From the NCBI GenBank assembly GCA_965661005.1, contig CBFICB010000008.1, positions 62,001 to 126,000 on the forward strand: a stretch of DNA of 64,000 nucleotides. The letters are read 5' to 3'. The DNA comes from UBA5109 sp965661005 (GTDB taxonomy: Bacteria > Pseudomonadota > Gammaproteobacteria > Pseudomonadales > Pseudohongiellaceae). Under the pieces are notes generated by a model, which had not been told where the DNA came from, searched no databases, and was given only the letters and a program-made list of their open reading frames with translations. Below, piece after piece: positions 26,730 to 36,361 of the stretch (position 1 is the first letter of the stretch; each line of letters starts with the position of its first letter). A program made the position numbers and the translations under genes.

Positions 26730-28208
26730 ATGTTGAAGAAAGTGTTACTTTTAGCCCTAGCCCTTGGTTTTACCACACAAGCCATGGCACAAGATAAACC
26801 CGATGTTTTGTTTATCGCCATTGATGACCTTAATGACTGGGTCGGAGTATTGGGTGGTCATCCACAAACTCAAACGCCTAATATAGACGCTCTCGCTGAG
26901 CGCGGCATGCTTTTTACTAATGCCCATACTCCGGCAGCGGCATGTTTGCCTGCAAGAACCGCTATTTTATTTGGCATGAGCCCTTTTAGCAGCGGCGTAT
27001 ACACTCAATTAGGCGACTGGCGAACTAATCCGACCTTTGAAGACAAACTATCCCTGCCCCGCTATTTCAAAGAGAACGATTATTTAACTCTGGGTGGTGG
27101 TAAATTATTCCATGCTCACACATATGCCACGTCCGCTTTTGGCGGACAGCAGGATGTCAATGCCTGGGATGCCTATTTCCCCTCACTCGAGCGCCAATTG
27201 CCGGACGAAGTCTTCCCTCCTGCAAACCCGAATCAACAAAGTGCTGCCGGTAACGGCATCACCACTGGTCATTTCGATTTTGCCCCTACAATTACCACTG
27301 ATGCAGCGATGGGTGATGGTCAGGTAGTCAACTGGGTAAGCCAACAGCTTTTGGCAGCGCGAACAGGTCCTCGCTTTCTTTCTGCAGGTATTTTTCGACC
27401 ACACCTGCCCTGGTATGCTCCCAAAAAATATTTTGACATGTACCCTGTTGAAGACGTCATTCTGCCAGATTATCTGGAAACTGATCTGGATGATGTGCCT
27501 GCCGTCTATGCCGACTTAGCAGGAGCTGAGCCCGACCTCAACGAATCCACCATGGACTGGATTAAAGAGCGTGGCCCACGAAAATGGCAGGAAGCAGTGC
27601 AAGGTTATATGGCTAGTGTAAGCTTCTCTGATGCTATGGTAGGTGAATTAATCAATGCACTGGATGAAAGTGGGCAAGCTGATAATACCATTATCGTCCT
27701 TTGGGCTGATCACGGCTTTCATTTAGGCGAAAAAGACAGCTGGGGTAAAATGACCTTATGGGATGAAACAACAAGAGTGCCTTTTATTATCGTTGCCCCT
27801 GGTATTACTACACCCGGTTCGCGTTCAGATGAAGTCGTTTCTACTCAGAATATTTATGCCACCTTGATGGAATTAACCGGCCTTGATCGCCCAGAGTGGG
27901 TTGATGGCAACAGTCTGGTCCCTCTCTTGGAAAATCCTGATATGGAATGGGACGATGTTGCTATTACCACTTATGGTGACTACGGTAACTTCAGCGTTAG
28001 AGACGACAACTATCGATACATTATTTATTCAAATGGCGAAGAAGAACTATACAATAATGAAGTTGACCCCCTTGAATATATTAATTTAGCCAATGATCCT
28101 CAATATGCTGCTATCAAAGCGGAACTAGCCGCGAGAATTCCGCCAGCTGAGACACATATGAGAGCCGTCGGTGGTATTGATGAGCTGCAACAAATAGACA
28201 GTAATTAG
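26730..28208 (+). CDS. Exported sulfatase (iduronate-2-sulfatase-like)
   Basis: Type I sulfatase secreted by an N-terminal signal peptide ending in AMAQ. The formylglycine site is CLPAR (residues 72-76), within the C-x-P-x-R consensus, so it needs a maturation enzyme not seen in the window. Metal-binding segments are FIAIDDLNDW near the N-terminus and LWADHGFHLGEKDSWGK in the second half. The layout with FRPHLPWYAPKKY resembles iduronate-2-sulfatase/choline-sulfatase subfamilies. The ATG at 26730 is preferred to a GTG at 26721 since GGAG lies 8 bases upstream. Substrate is probably a sulfated polysaccharide or sulfate ester; inferred. Confidence 0.88.
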   Translation: MLKKVLLLALALGFTTQAMAQDKPDVLFIAIDDLNDWVGVLGGHPQTQTPNIDALAERGMLFTNAHTPAAACLPARTAILFGMSPFSSGVYTQLGDWRTNPTFEDKLSLPRYFKENDYLTLGGGKLFHAHTYATSAFGGQQDVNAWDAYFPSLERQLPDEVFPPANPNQQSAAGNGITTGHFDFAPTITTDAAMGDGQVVNWVSQQLLAARTGPRFLSAGIFRPHLPWYAPKKYFDMYPVEDVILPDYLETDLDDVPAVYADLAGAEPDLNESTMDWIKERGPRKWQEAVQGYMASVSFSDAMVGELINALDESGQADNTIIVLWADHGFHLGEKDSWGKMTLWDETTRVPFIIVAPGITTPGSRSDEVVSTQNIYATLMELTGLDRPEWVDGNSLVPLLENPDMEWDDVAITTYGDYGNFSVRDDNYRYIIYSNGEEELYNNEVDPLEYINLANDPQYAAIKAELAARIPPAETHMRAVGGIDELQQIDSN

Positions 28209-28220
28209 TCTTTTCTGAAA

Positions 28221-28251
28221 AAAAAAGGCGGCTTTATAAGCCGCCTTTTTT
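28221..28251. terminator. Bidirectional rho-independent terminator
   Basis: AAGGCGGCTT and AAGCCGCCTT make a 10-bp stem with a 3-base loop, with A6 before and T6 after, so it can end transcripts from both the upstream sulfatase and the convergent one. Confidence 0.9.
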
Positions 28252-28343
28252 ATAGTCCATACTTTAGTGAATGCAAGAAAAATATAATATATATTACTTT
28301 AAGTTATTATTATAACTTATTGATTATAAATATTTAATTAAAG

Positions 28344-29954
28344 TTAAATTGTTCGTAATTCTGTGACTCTACTTTCCAAGCTTTCAATGATGAGCCGTTC
28401 AGCTTCAGACTCACCATCTTGCAATAAGTCAGTATTCTCATAGGGGTCCAAATCAAGATTATAAAGCTCTTGATGGTCATGCCAGCGGATAAGCTTGTAG
28501 CTGTCGTCACGAATGGTAAATGCTCCTTCTTCAATCCCGCTACCCTCATAAAAAGCATCCGAATAAATATAATCTCTGATTGATGCTGCTGCTGGATTAT
28601 CAAAATATGGCGTCAGTGATACCGAATCATGCTTTAGACCTTCAGGCAATTCGCCACCAGTAATATCTATGAGTGTTGCAAACAAATCCGTACTATTCAC
28701 CATTACAGCAGACTGCTCTCCAGCGGGAACACCAGGCCCAGTTATTATCAGTGGAACTCTAATACCACCCTCATAAAGTGTGAATTTACCTCGATCGGGA
28801 TGAAAAGGTGGATCATTGGCCTCTCCGGTCGTACCGTTATCACCAATCACTATGACTATAGTGTTATTCAGTTCTTCTTCACCGATAGCCTCAAACAAGC
28901 GCCCTATTTCCTGGTCCATCCTGGCAGTCATGACATCCAAAGCACTTCTATGGTCACCAGGATCCAAGCCATTACTATCAAGCCCTTCAACCTCAGGTAT
29001 ATGGTGTGGATAATGAGGCAGATTGAAGGCAAGCCAGAGAAGCCAGGGATCATCACCCTGCCCAGCCAGCCATTCCACAGCATCATCGATCTTTTGCTCC
29101 GGAGTGTAACCACTGCGCTGTTCAATGATACCGTTTACATTTTCAAACCAGCCAAAATAGGATTCAGGTTGATTGAGCATATTCACCGAATAATAATCAA
29201 AACCTACATTACCTGGGTGTTGTAGCCAGCCATTACGACTTTCTGCAAGGTGCCATTTACCTATCGCTGCTGTAGCGTAGCCAGAATTTCGAAGAATTTC
29301 GGGCAAAGCCAGCTCATCGCTATGCAAGCCGGTACCAGAAGGAAATGGCCCATCCCTTGGGTCATCATCATTAGCAAAGTAACGACGAAATTCACGAAAA
29401 ACAGGTCCAAGATCTTCATATACCTCCAAAGGTTTATTCGATAGGCCAGTAAAACTAGATAAATCTGGACCACCATTTTCAGCAGGCTCAAGTTCAGGGT
29501 ATTCTCCTCCTATTCTTTCAGGTGTGGCTGTTCCTACTCCTGTTCTAAAGCCATAGCGCCCAGTAAGAAGTGTCGCTCGAGTCGGCGAACAAATTGGTTG
29601 AGCCCAAACATTGGAGAAGCTCATTCCCTGCTGAGCCAAGCGATCTAGATTAGGCGTAACAGCAGGCTGCGAACCAATTCCAAAAGACGCTAATTGCTCA
29701 ACACCGAGATCATCGGCAATCATGAATAAAATATTGGGTTTGGAACCTTCTGTGGCAACAACACTCTCAATACTTCCTTCAGTTTCCCTTACCTGATCCT
29801 GCCGAGTACAGCTAAATAATACCGGAACCATAAGCATTAATATTGAGAACTGAATTACGAACTTTTTAATTGAGAGCTTAGTGAGCATAGAGAGCTTTAA
29901 GAACTGAAAAGACGAAACAGTCAGTGTATTTTTCAAAATCAACATAATCTCCAT
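28344..29954 (-). CDS. Sulfatase lipoprotein
   Basis: Second type I sulfatase, anchored by a lipoprotein signal (lipobox LFSC). The metal motif is FMIADDLGVEQ, the formylglycine site CSPTR within AQPICSPTRATLLTGRYG, and later motifs are AIGKWHLAE and VIVIGDNGTTGEAN, all characteristic of arylsulfatase A-like enzymes. The chain is 536 residues from the ATG at 29954; a start at 29888 would give a more standard lipoprotein signal, and the signal is otherwise long. It is convergent with the other sulfatase and has its own transcription unit. It also needs a formylglycine-generating enzyme from elsewhere. Confidence 0.87.
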   Translation of the reverse strand: MEIMLILKNTLTVSSFQFLKLSMLTKLSIKKFVIQFSILMLMVPVLFSCTRQDQVRETEGSIESVVATEGSKPNILFMIADDLGVEQLASFGIGSQPAVTPNLDRLAQQGMSFSNVWAQPICSPTRATLLTGRYGFRTGVGTATPERIGGEYPELEPAENGGPDLSSFTGLSNKPLEVYEDLGPVFREFRRYFANDDDPRDGPFPSGTGLHSDELALPEILRNSGYATAAIGKWHLAESRNGWLQHPGNVGFDYYSVNMLNQPESYFGWFENVNGIIEQRSGYTPEQKIDDAVEWLAGQGDDPWLLWLAFNLPHYPHHIPEVEGLDSNGLDPGDHRSALDVMTARMDQEIGRLFEAIGEEELNNTIVIVIGDNGTTGEANDPPFHPDRGKFTLYEGGIRVPLIITGPGVPAGEQSAVMVNSTDLFATLIDITGGELPEGLKHDSVSLTPYFDNPAAASIRDYIYSDAFYEGSGIEEGAFTIRDDSYKLIRWHDHQELYNLDLDPYENTDLLQDGESEAERLIIESLESRVTELRTI

Positions 29955-30011
29955 ACAAAATGAATAAGCAATTTAGTTGCAGGAAAGGATAAAGATAAAT
30001 AAGAGGAAAGC

Positions 30012-31409
30012 TTACAAGCTCTTTAGCACTGCATCGATGCTTTCTTTGGCATCACCAAACAACATGCGAGTATTTTCTTTATAAAAAAGAGGATTGTCCA
30101 CACCTGCATAACCGGACGCCATGGACCGCTTGAGTACTACAGTGGTTTTACCTAACCAGGGTTCTAACACGGGCATTCCAGCAATGGGGCTATTGGGATC
30201 TTCCTTGGCTGCCGGGTTCACAATATCATTTGCTCCAATTACGATACTGACATCCACATTGTGAAAATCATCATTGATCTCATCCATTTCATAAACAATA
30301 TCGTAGGGCACTCTGGCTTCTGCCAGTAGTACATTCATATGACCTGGCATACGTCCTGCTACCGGGTGAATGCCAAAGCCAACTTCAACACCCATCTCCC
30401 GCAACTTTTTGCTCATCTCAAAGACTGAATGTTGTGCTTGGGCAACAGCCATACCATAGCCAGGCAGTATCATTACCTTTTTCGCTCCGCCTAACAGCAT
30501 GGCAACGCTTTCTGCATCAATTGCCTGCACATCTGCTGCATCTCCTTGCGACTGTTGACCACTCCCTCCTCCGGAAGACGTACCAAAACCACCGGCTATC
30601 ACTGATAAAAATTTTCTATTCATCGCGCGACACATAATGTAACTAAGAATAGCGCCGCTGCTTCCTACCAATGCACCAATCACGATAAGCAAGTCATTGC
30701 TAAGCATAAATCCCGTTGCTGCTGCTGCCCAACCCGAATAAGAGTTAAGCATAGAGACAACTACAGGCATATCGGCACCACCAATTGCCATAACCATATG
30801 TATACCAAACAACAATGAAACCACCGTCATGATCAGCAAGTATTGCAAGCCCGCATCATTATTTTCCGCTCCAACAAAGGCGAACAAATAATAAATAGCC
30901 GCGATTAACAAAAGTAAATTAAGAAAATGACGAGCTGGTAATGTTAAGGGTTTACCTCCAATCTTGGCGCTAAGTTTTGAGTAAGCTATTACAGAACCAG
31001 AAAAAGTCAGGGCGCCAATTAAAATACCCAGATAGATTTCGACATTATGAATGGTTAATTCTGCATCAGAGTAAGCAACAGAGTGATCCAGAAAAGTCCC
31101 AAAACCAACCAGCACGGCCGCCAAACCCACCAGGCTGTGCAATATAGCAACAAGCTCAGGCATCTGAGTCATTTCAACTTTCTTCGCCAGAATAAAGCCA
31201 ATTAAACCACCGATAGCTATACAGCCCAGCATCAGCAAATAATTACCGGTAACGATACCAACAATCGTCGCTAATAAAGCAATGGCCATCCCAGCCATTC
31301 CATAATAATTTCCTTTACGGGCTGTCTCCTGATTACTAAGGCCACCCAATGCAAGTATGAACAAGATACTTGCGACGATATAAGCCATGGTGATTATTCC
31401 ATTAGACAT
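30012..31409 (-). CDS. pntB: NAD(P) transhydrogenase, beta subunit
   Basis: Membrane and NADP(H)-binding subunit of the proton-translocating transhydrogenase, which makes NADPH from NADH using the proton gradient. Eight or nine helices (residues 5-265) are followed by the NADP domain with VMILPGYGMAVAQAQHSV, GIHPVAGRMPGHMNVLLAEA, VIGANDIVNPAA and KRSMASGYAGVDNPLFY, all diagnostic. At 465 residues it matches E. coli PntB. AGAGGT lies upstream of the ATG. It follows pntA with a 160-base purine-rich gap, longer than usual. Confidence 0.96.
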   Translation of the reverse strand: MSNGIITMAYIVASILFILALGGLSNQETARKGNYYGMAGMAIALLATIVGIVTGNYLLMLGCIAIGGLIGFILAKKVEMTQMPELVAILHSLVGLAAVLVGFGTFLDHSVAYSDAELTIHNVEIYLGILIGALTFSGSVIAYSKLSAKIGGKPLTLPARHFLNLLLLIAAIYYLFAFVGAENNDAGLQYLLIMTVVSLLFGIHMVMAIGGADMPVVVSMLNSYSGWAAAATGFMLSNDLLIVIGALVGSSGAILSYIMCRAMNRKFLSVIAGGFGTSSGGGSGQQSQGDAADVQAIDAESVAMLLGGAKKVMILPGYGMAVAQAQHSVFEMSKKLREMGVEVGFGIHPVAGRMPGHMNVLLAEARVPYDIVYEMDEINDDFHNVDVSIVIGANDIVNPAAKEDPNSPIAGMPVLEPWLGKTTVVLKRSMASGYAGVDNPLFYKENTRMLFGDAKESIDAVLKSL

Positions 31410-31569
31410 TCAGCACCTCTTGATAATTTAAGCTCAAATTTATTATTGTGTTTTTTTGAGCAGATTTTCTTCTCTTCTTCTTTTTATTCTTTTTTTCTTT
31501 TTCGTCTTTTTCTTCTTTTATTTTTTGCTGCTGTTTATTTTACTTTTAACAAACAGACTTATATCTGTT
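31410..31569. other. Low-complexity purine/pyrimidine tract between pntA and pntB
   Basis: About 31455-31550 is almost pure pyrimidine on the plus strand (purine-rich in the pnt mRNA), made of short CTT/TTC and T runs. No structured site is apparent. A plus-strand frame through it is low-complexity and not a gene. Confidence 0.6.
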
Positions 31570-33129
31570 TCACTTCCTGAACATTGCGAGCATCCGTTGG
31601 GTAACCGCAAAACCGCCAACAATATTGATGCTGGTTATTAGTATGGCAAAAGCCGCCAGATATTTACTGAGACTATCGGGTGACGATATCTGTAATAAGG
31701 CGCCAATAATAATGATACTGCTAATGGCATTAGTCACACTCATTAATGGCGTATGCAGCGAAGGAGATACATTCCAAATCACCATGTAGCCAATGAAACA
31801 TGACAACACGAAGACGGTGAAATGTGACATAAAATCTGGCGGAGCAACGAAACCCAATGCAAATAAAATAATTCCGCCTAAAGCAAACATCGCTATTTGT
31901 TTTATGGCACTTTGTTGTTGTGCCGGCGTTTCTGGAATGATTGAAGCTGCTTTAGCCTTTTCTTTTTCTGGTATGGTATACAATCGAGGTGCCGGGGGTG
32001 GCCAAGTAATCTCACCTTCATTAATTATAGTGCATCCTCTAATCACTTCGTCTTCCATATCAATCTGTATTTGACCATCTTTTTCAGGCGTCATGTCTGT
32101 TAACAGATGGCGTAAATTAGTGGCATAAAGTTGACTGGCTTGAGCGGCTAGACGCGAAGGAAGGTCTGTATATCCAATTAGTTTGACACCATGTTTCACC
32201 ACGACTTTATCTTTTTCAGTGAGCTTGCAATTACCACCCATCTCAGCAGCCAGATCGACAATAACACTGCCGTCTTTCATGCTCTCAACCATTGCTTCAG
32301 TCCAAAGCTCTGGCGAAGGCTTGCCGGGAATCAATGCGGTAGTAATCACGATATCCACTTCCATTGCCTGACGAGCGAACAACTCCATTTCCTTTTTAAT
32401 AAATTCTTCGCTCATCACTTTGGCATAACCGCCTTCACCAGAAGCATCTTCTTCTTCGAAATCCAGCATCAGGAATTCAGCATCCATACTTTCCACTTGT
32501 TCTTTCACTTCTGGACGAGTATCGAATGCACGGACAATTGCACCCATGCTTTTAGCCGCTCCAATTGCGGCCAGTCCTGCCACACCTGCTCCAATGACCA
32601 GAACCTTGGCCGGCGGCACTTTACCTGCAGCTGTAATCTGACCCGTGAAAAATCGTCCAAAATGCTGGGCAGCTTCTACCACGGCTCGATATCCAGCGAT
32701 ATTCGCCATAGAGCTAAGCGCATCCATTTTCTGCGCACGAGATATACGAGGTACGCTATCCATGGCTAGCACACTGCCACCTTGAGCGGCCAGGTTGTTT
32801 AGCAGTTCAGGATAAATCCCCGGTTGAATAAAACTAATCAGCACCTGATCTTTATGCATAAGCTCAACTTCATCAAGTGCTAGCTCAGGATGAGTTTCTG
32901 GTGCACGAACTTTTAGAATAATGTCTGATTTTTCCCAGAGCTCTTTGGTATTTTGAATAATTTCGACGCCGGCTTCGCGATAGGCATCATCACTAAAATT
33001 TGAGGCCAATCCGGCCTTGCTCTCAATGGCAATTTCATAACCGAGACTTCTAATGATTTCAGCAACCTCAGGCGTGGTTGCAACACGTTTTTCACCTTCA
33101 CGAATTTCTTTGGGGATACCAATACGCAT
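31570..33129 (-). CDS. pntA: NAD(P) transhydrogenase, alpha subunit
   Basis: NAD(H)-binding subunit with a membrane part, in the undivided E. coli arrangement. Residues 1-380 form the alanine-dehydrogenase-like domain: MRIGIPKEIREGEKRVATTPE, VLVIGAGVAGLAAIGAAKSMGA (GxGxxG) and the flexible-loop region IPGKPSPEL. Four hydrophobic helices follow at about 415-515. Length 519 residues. It is upstream of pntB on the same strand and forms its operon. The promoter should lie in the 411-base gap above. Confidence 0.95.
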   Translation of the reverse strand: MRIGIPKEIREGEKRVATTPEVAEIIRSLGYEIAIESKAGLASNFSDDAYREAGVEIIQNTKELWEKSDIILKVRAPETHPELALDEVELMHKDQVLISFIQPGIYPELLNNLAAQGGSVLAMDSVPRISRAQKMDALSSMANIAGYRAVVEAAQHFGRFFTGQITAAGKVPPAKVLVIGAGVAGLAAIGAAKSMGAIVRAFDTRPEVKEQVESMDAEFLMLDFEEEDASGEGGYAKVMSEEFIKKEMELFARQAMEVDIVITTALIPGKPSPELWTEAMVESMKDGSVIVDLAAEMGGNCKLTEKDKVVVKHGVKLIGYTDLPSRLAAQASQLYATNLRHLLTDMTPEKDGQIQIDMEDEVIRGCTIINEGEITWPPPAPRLYTIPEKEKAKAASIIPETPAQQQSAIKQIAMFALGGIILFALGFVAPPDFMSHFTVFVLSCFIGYMVIWNVSPSLHTPLMSVTNAISSIIIIGALLQISSPDSLSKYLAAFAILITSINIVGGFAVTQRMLAMFRK

Positions 33130-33540
33130 AGTTTTTCCTTTTTTATAATATTTATTTAGGGGGAAAATCTGTACCTTTTATTCTTTTTATTCTTTTACTC
33201 TTAAAATACTATTGAACAGATACTATTAAAAACTTATCAGTATTGATCATAGTATTCTAGATGTGAGAAATAATATCAATCATTAAAGCATTTCAATATT
33301 AATAGATGCTTTTTATTGAAAAGCATCGAGCCACATTAAACTCGAATGTTTTTTTCTAAAGCCTATCACCTTGATTACGCGACAGTTTAATTTAACACTT
33401 CAACGCTTTTTTACAGCTCCCAAAAAGTGATAGATTTATTTTATTTGTGATAAGTTATGCTCCTATACACTTAAAACCAAAGTCGTTACGGTAGTTCCAT
33501 TTTTAAATCTTGTGAATATTCAAAAAAAATTGAGGTCTCC
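33130..33540. other. Gene-free divergent intergenic region
   Basis: AT-rich 411 bases between pntA and the M28 peptidase gene, expected to hold both promoters. A ribosome site GAGG is visible just before the ATG at 33541. No open frame of note, RNA gene or strong repeat was seen. Confidence 0.6.
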
Positions 33541-35220
33541 ATGCAAAACTATAAATCCCTACTCTTAGCCTTCCCGATTCTTTTGTTAATTGCTTGTAGC
33601 GACCAAGCTACCCTTGAAACCCCTGATGCAGAGACTGCGGAAACCACTAATTTAGATAAGGAAATAGAAGCTTTTTTGCATGAACATGTTGCAGTTCTGG
33701 CTTCCGATGAGTTCGAGGGTCGTGCCCCAGCAACTGCTGGAGAAGAAAAAACAATTGCCTACTTGAAAGATCAATTTGAACAACTCGGTATTGCACCCGG
33801 CAATAACGGCTCCTACTTTCAATCTGTCGATGTTACTGAAATTACCGCTAGTAATAATCCAGTCCTGCAAATTGAAAGCGAAGACTATCAAGCCAGTTTT
33901 AGCTATAGCGAACAAATGATGGCAGGCACTCAACACCAAATCCCGACCATAGGCATCGCAGGTAGTGACATGGTTTTTGTTGGTTATGGAATTGTTGCTC
34001 CAGAACGTAACTGGAATGATTATGCCGGTATAGACGTTACAGGCAAAACGGTTGTTATTCTGGTTAACGATCCTGGCTATGCCACACAAAACCCTGAACT
34101 CTTCAACGGTAATGCAATGGCTTACTATGGTCGTTGGACCTATAAATATGAAGAAGCGGCACGTCAAGGTGCCGCAGCAGCATTTATTGTGCACGAAACA
34201 GGCCCTGCCGGTTATGGTTGGGAAGTTGTCAGTAATAGCTGGTCAGGTCCGCAGATTGGCCTGACTTCTGATAATCTTAATGAAGATCTAACCGACATCG
34301 AAGGTTGGCTGACCCTCGATTCTGCTGAATCACTATTTGCTGGTGCCGGCTTGAATTACCAGGACTTAAAAGCAGCGGCATCACAACCAGGATTCACAGC
34401 GGTACCATTATCAGGCTTAAAAGCAAGTGTCAGCATAGAGAATACTGTAAGAACCTCCAACTCTCAGAACGTTATTGCTGTAATTCCCGGCACCACTAGA
34501 GCAGATGAAACTATCATCTATACCGCCCACTGGGACCATCTGGGTATTAATGCTGATCTGGAAGGCGACAATATTTTCAATGGTGCTTCAGATAATGCAA
34601 GCGGTACTGCAGGTTTATTGGCCTTGGCTTATTTGCATGCACAAGAGCCTCCAGCGGAACGCAGTATCGTTTTTCTGGCAGTCACTGCAGAAGAGTCTGG
34701 ATTACTCGGTTCGCAATGGTATGCCGAGAATCCCATCTATCCTATTGCCAAAACCGTGGCCAATATCAACATTGATAATATGAACACCATTGGGCGTATG
34801 AAAGATGTTGTAGTGGTTGGCGCCAGAAGCAGCGAATTGGAAAACTACCTTGAGCAATCAGCTCAGGCACAAGGCAGATATGTTAAACCTGAGCCCACGC
34901 CTGAACGCGGCTACTATTATCGATCTGATCATTTTAATTTCGCCAAAGTTGGGGTACCCGCACTTTATGCAGAATCAGGTGAAGACCATATTGAATTTGG
35001 AATCGAATACGGCGCGGCACAAGCACAGGACTACACAGATAACCGTTACCATGCCGTCTCCGATGAATATGACCCTGACTGGGACTTAAGTGGCGCAGTT
35101 GAGGATATAAGCCTGTATTTTGATATTGCTAATACACTTGCCAGAGAGGACAGCTTTCCCAACTGGTTTGAAGGCAATGAATTCAAGTCTATAAGAGACG
35201 CCTCTGCTAGCGAACGATAA
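33541..35220 (+). CDS. M28-family metallopeptidase lipoprotein
   Basis: Exported zinc aminopeptidase-like enzyme. A lipoprotein signal (LLIACSD, lipobox Cys at residue 19) is followed by a PA-type insert domain (about 140-250, with GIVAPERNWNDYAGIDVTGK) and the M28 catalytic domain. Zinc-binding segments: YTAHWDHLG, GASDNASGTAGLLALA, TAEESGLLGSQWYAE (catalytic Glu) and NINIDNMNTIG (bridging Asp), with a C-terminal His in NRYHAVSDEYD. The 559-residue length is normal for PA-domain M28 proteins. Cell-envelope location; substrate peptides unknown. It stands alone and ends at a strong terminator. Confidence 0.9.
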   Translation: MQNYKSLLLAFPILLLIACSDQATLETPDAETAETTNLDKEIEAFLHEHVAVLASDEFEGRAPATAGEEKTIAYLKDQFEQLGIAPGNNGSYFQSVDVTEITASNNPVLQIESEDYQASFSYSEQMMAGTQHQIPTIGIAGSDMVFVGYGIVAPERNWNDYAGIDVTGKTVVILVNDPGYATQNPELFNGNAMAYYGRWTYKYEEAARQGAAAAFIVHETGPAGYGWEVVSNSWSGPQIGLTSDNLNEDLTDIEGWLTLDSAESLFAGAGLNYQDLKAAASQPGFTAVPLSGLKASVSIENTVRTSNSQNVIAVIPGTTRADETIIYTAHWDHLGINADLEGDNIFNGASDNASGTAGLLALAYLHAQEPPAERSIVFLAVTAEESGLLGSQWYAENPIYPIAKTVANINIDNMNTIGRMKDVVVVGARSSELENYLEQSAQAQGRYVKPEPTPERGYYYRSDHFNFAKVGVPALYAESGEDHIEFGIEYGAAQAQDYTDNRYHAVSDEYDPDWDLSGAVEDISLYFDIANTLAREDSFPNWFEGNEFKSIRDASASER

Positions 35221-35290
35221 ATATGCTTTACTATTCTGAATAATATCTCAGGCTTTGAATAATTTTTTTCATTTGGTTTCTAGTAATTTA

Positions 35291-35332
35291 TAACAATAAA
35301 AAACCCGCAAAAAAGCGGGTCCTTTATTGTTA
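35291..35332. terminator. Extended bidirectional terminator hairpin
   Basis: Core stem ACCCGC/GCGGGT (35303-35308 and 35315-35320) with an A6 loop is extended by a perfect outer pair TAACAATAAA/TTTATTGTTA after a 2-base internal bulge. It lies between the M28 peptidase gene and the convergent CMD-like gene. Confidence 0.85.
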
Positions 35333-35382
35333 ACAGCCTGCAATATCAGCTGCTAGGCATTCTTGATTCGAGCGATTAGTTT

Positions 35383-36051
35383 TTAAGGCATTGGCAATAA
35401 AGGCTCTCCTCTATCAGGCGTTAAATGCTGATCCACCGCGTTCAGCAGCATTGCCGTCATTGTATAGTCACCCATAATCATAATGATCTCGACAGTGCCT
35501 TGGCGTCCGAACAGATCCACCATATTAGCGAACATCTCTGAGGGCACCTGATGGTCACCGCGCAACATATTGCGTCCGAATTCAATAACAGCCGCCTCTT
35601 TTTCTGGCAGACCGGTGATCGGCCGATCATATTTAATAACATCTATTATCGACTGGTCGACACCAACTCGCCGAGCAGCAAGTTCGTGTGCTGTCCACTC
35701 ATATTGCTGATTGAACTCACGTGCCGGAACCAAAGTGCTGATCTCAAAAAATTGAGGGCCAACACTGGCTCTGCGCAGTAACTGATTCATAACATCATAA
35801 GGTTCAGACGGACCGATGCTATACATCGAATTATTAGGTGGCCCAAATCTAGCTTGAGTGGTTTCGGTACCATTAATCACTTCAAAGATACGCTGCCCCT
35901 CTGCATCCAGTGAATCTTTATAAATAAGCGGCAATCGCGAATAGGATAATGGATCGATATCAGCTGGAAGTGATCTATCCGGGGCCTGGGCATTTAAACC
36001 AGTTGCCATAAAGCTCAATACGAGTAATGTAATTCTTTTTATATATTTCAT
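35383..36051 (-). CDS. Exported carboxymuconolactone-decarboxylase-like protein
   Basis: AhpD/CMD-fold protein of 222 residues with an N-terminal signal peptide (hydrophobic core to about residue 20, LNAQA cleavage region). The core has LVPAREFNQQYEWTAHELAARRVGVD, matching the CMD pattern with an acidic residue and a His, but no CxxC peroxidase pair, so an AhpD peroxiredoxin role is unlikely. The C-terminus is MIMGDYTMTAMLLNAVDQHL. Members of this group occur in catabolic clusters with unknown reactions. Export is unusual for the fold. It stands alone, facing the M28 gene. Confidence 0.75.
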   Translation of the reverse strand: MKYIKRITLLVLSFMATGLNAQAPDRSLPADIDPLSYSRLPLIYKDSLDAEGQRIFEVINGTETTQARFGPPNNSMYSIGPSEPYDVMNQLLRRASVGPQFFEISTLVPAREFNQQYEWTAHELAARRVGVDQSIIDVIKYDRPITGLPEKEAAVIEFGRNMLRGDHQVPSEMFANMVDLFGRQGTVEIIMIMGDYTMTAMLLNAVDQHLTPDRGEPLLPMP

Positions 36052-36361
36052 AGCAAGGACTCTCTAATGTAAAAATAAGTGACATCAAGTTAACTCTCTG
36101 TAGCTGATAATTCAACTCATGCTTTTAAGTAAAAATTTAATTATCGAGGTGTTTTAAACCTGCCTTAACAAAATATAGTTAGAAACCCTGATACGAGCCA
36201 CAACATCTCTGTTCCCGAGACTGTTTTTTCTTTAAAAAGACCAGCTCCAAAACGGCTGCTAGTCTGGCGTTTTGTTGCAGCAATCTCCCTGAGCTATTGG
36301 TTTAAACCATTACGACAATTGATTATGATATAGCATTCCTATCAAACCAGATGTTGTTGAA
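36052..36361. other. Gene-free divergent intergenic region with an inverted repeat
   Basis: 310 bases between the exported CMD-like gene and the hydroxyacid dehydrogenase. An inverted repeat CAAAACG (36248-36254) and CGTTTTG (36268-36274), with a 13-base centre, may be a regulatory hairpin or operator. Nothing else was recognised. Confidence 0.4.

Noticed and set aside
31456..31641. Plus-strand open frame rich in Phe and Leu
   Set aside because: It is the low-complexity pyrimidine tract read as codons, ending inside pntA.
33130..33540. A small RNA or riboswitch before the M28 peptidase gene
   Set aside because: The region is AT-rich without a recognisable conserved structure or terminator-like hairpin.
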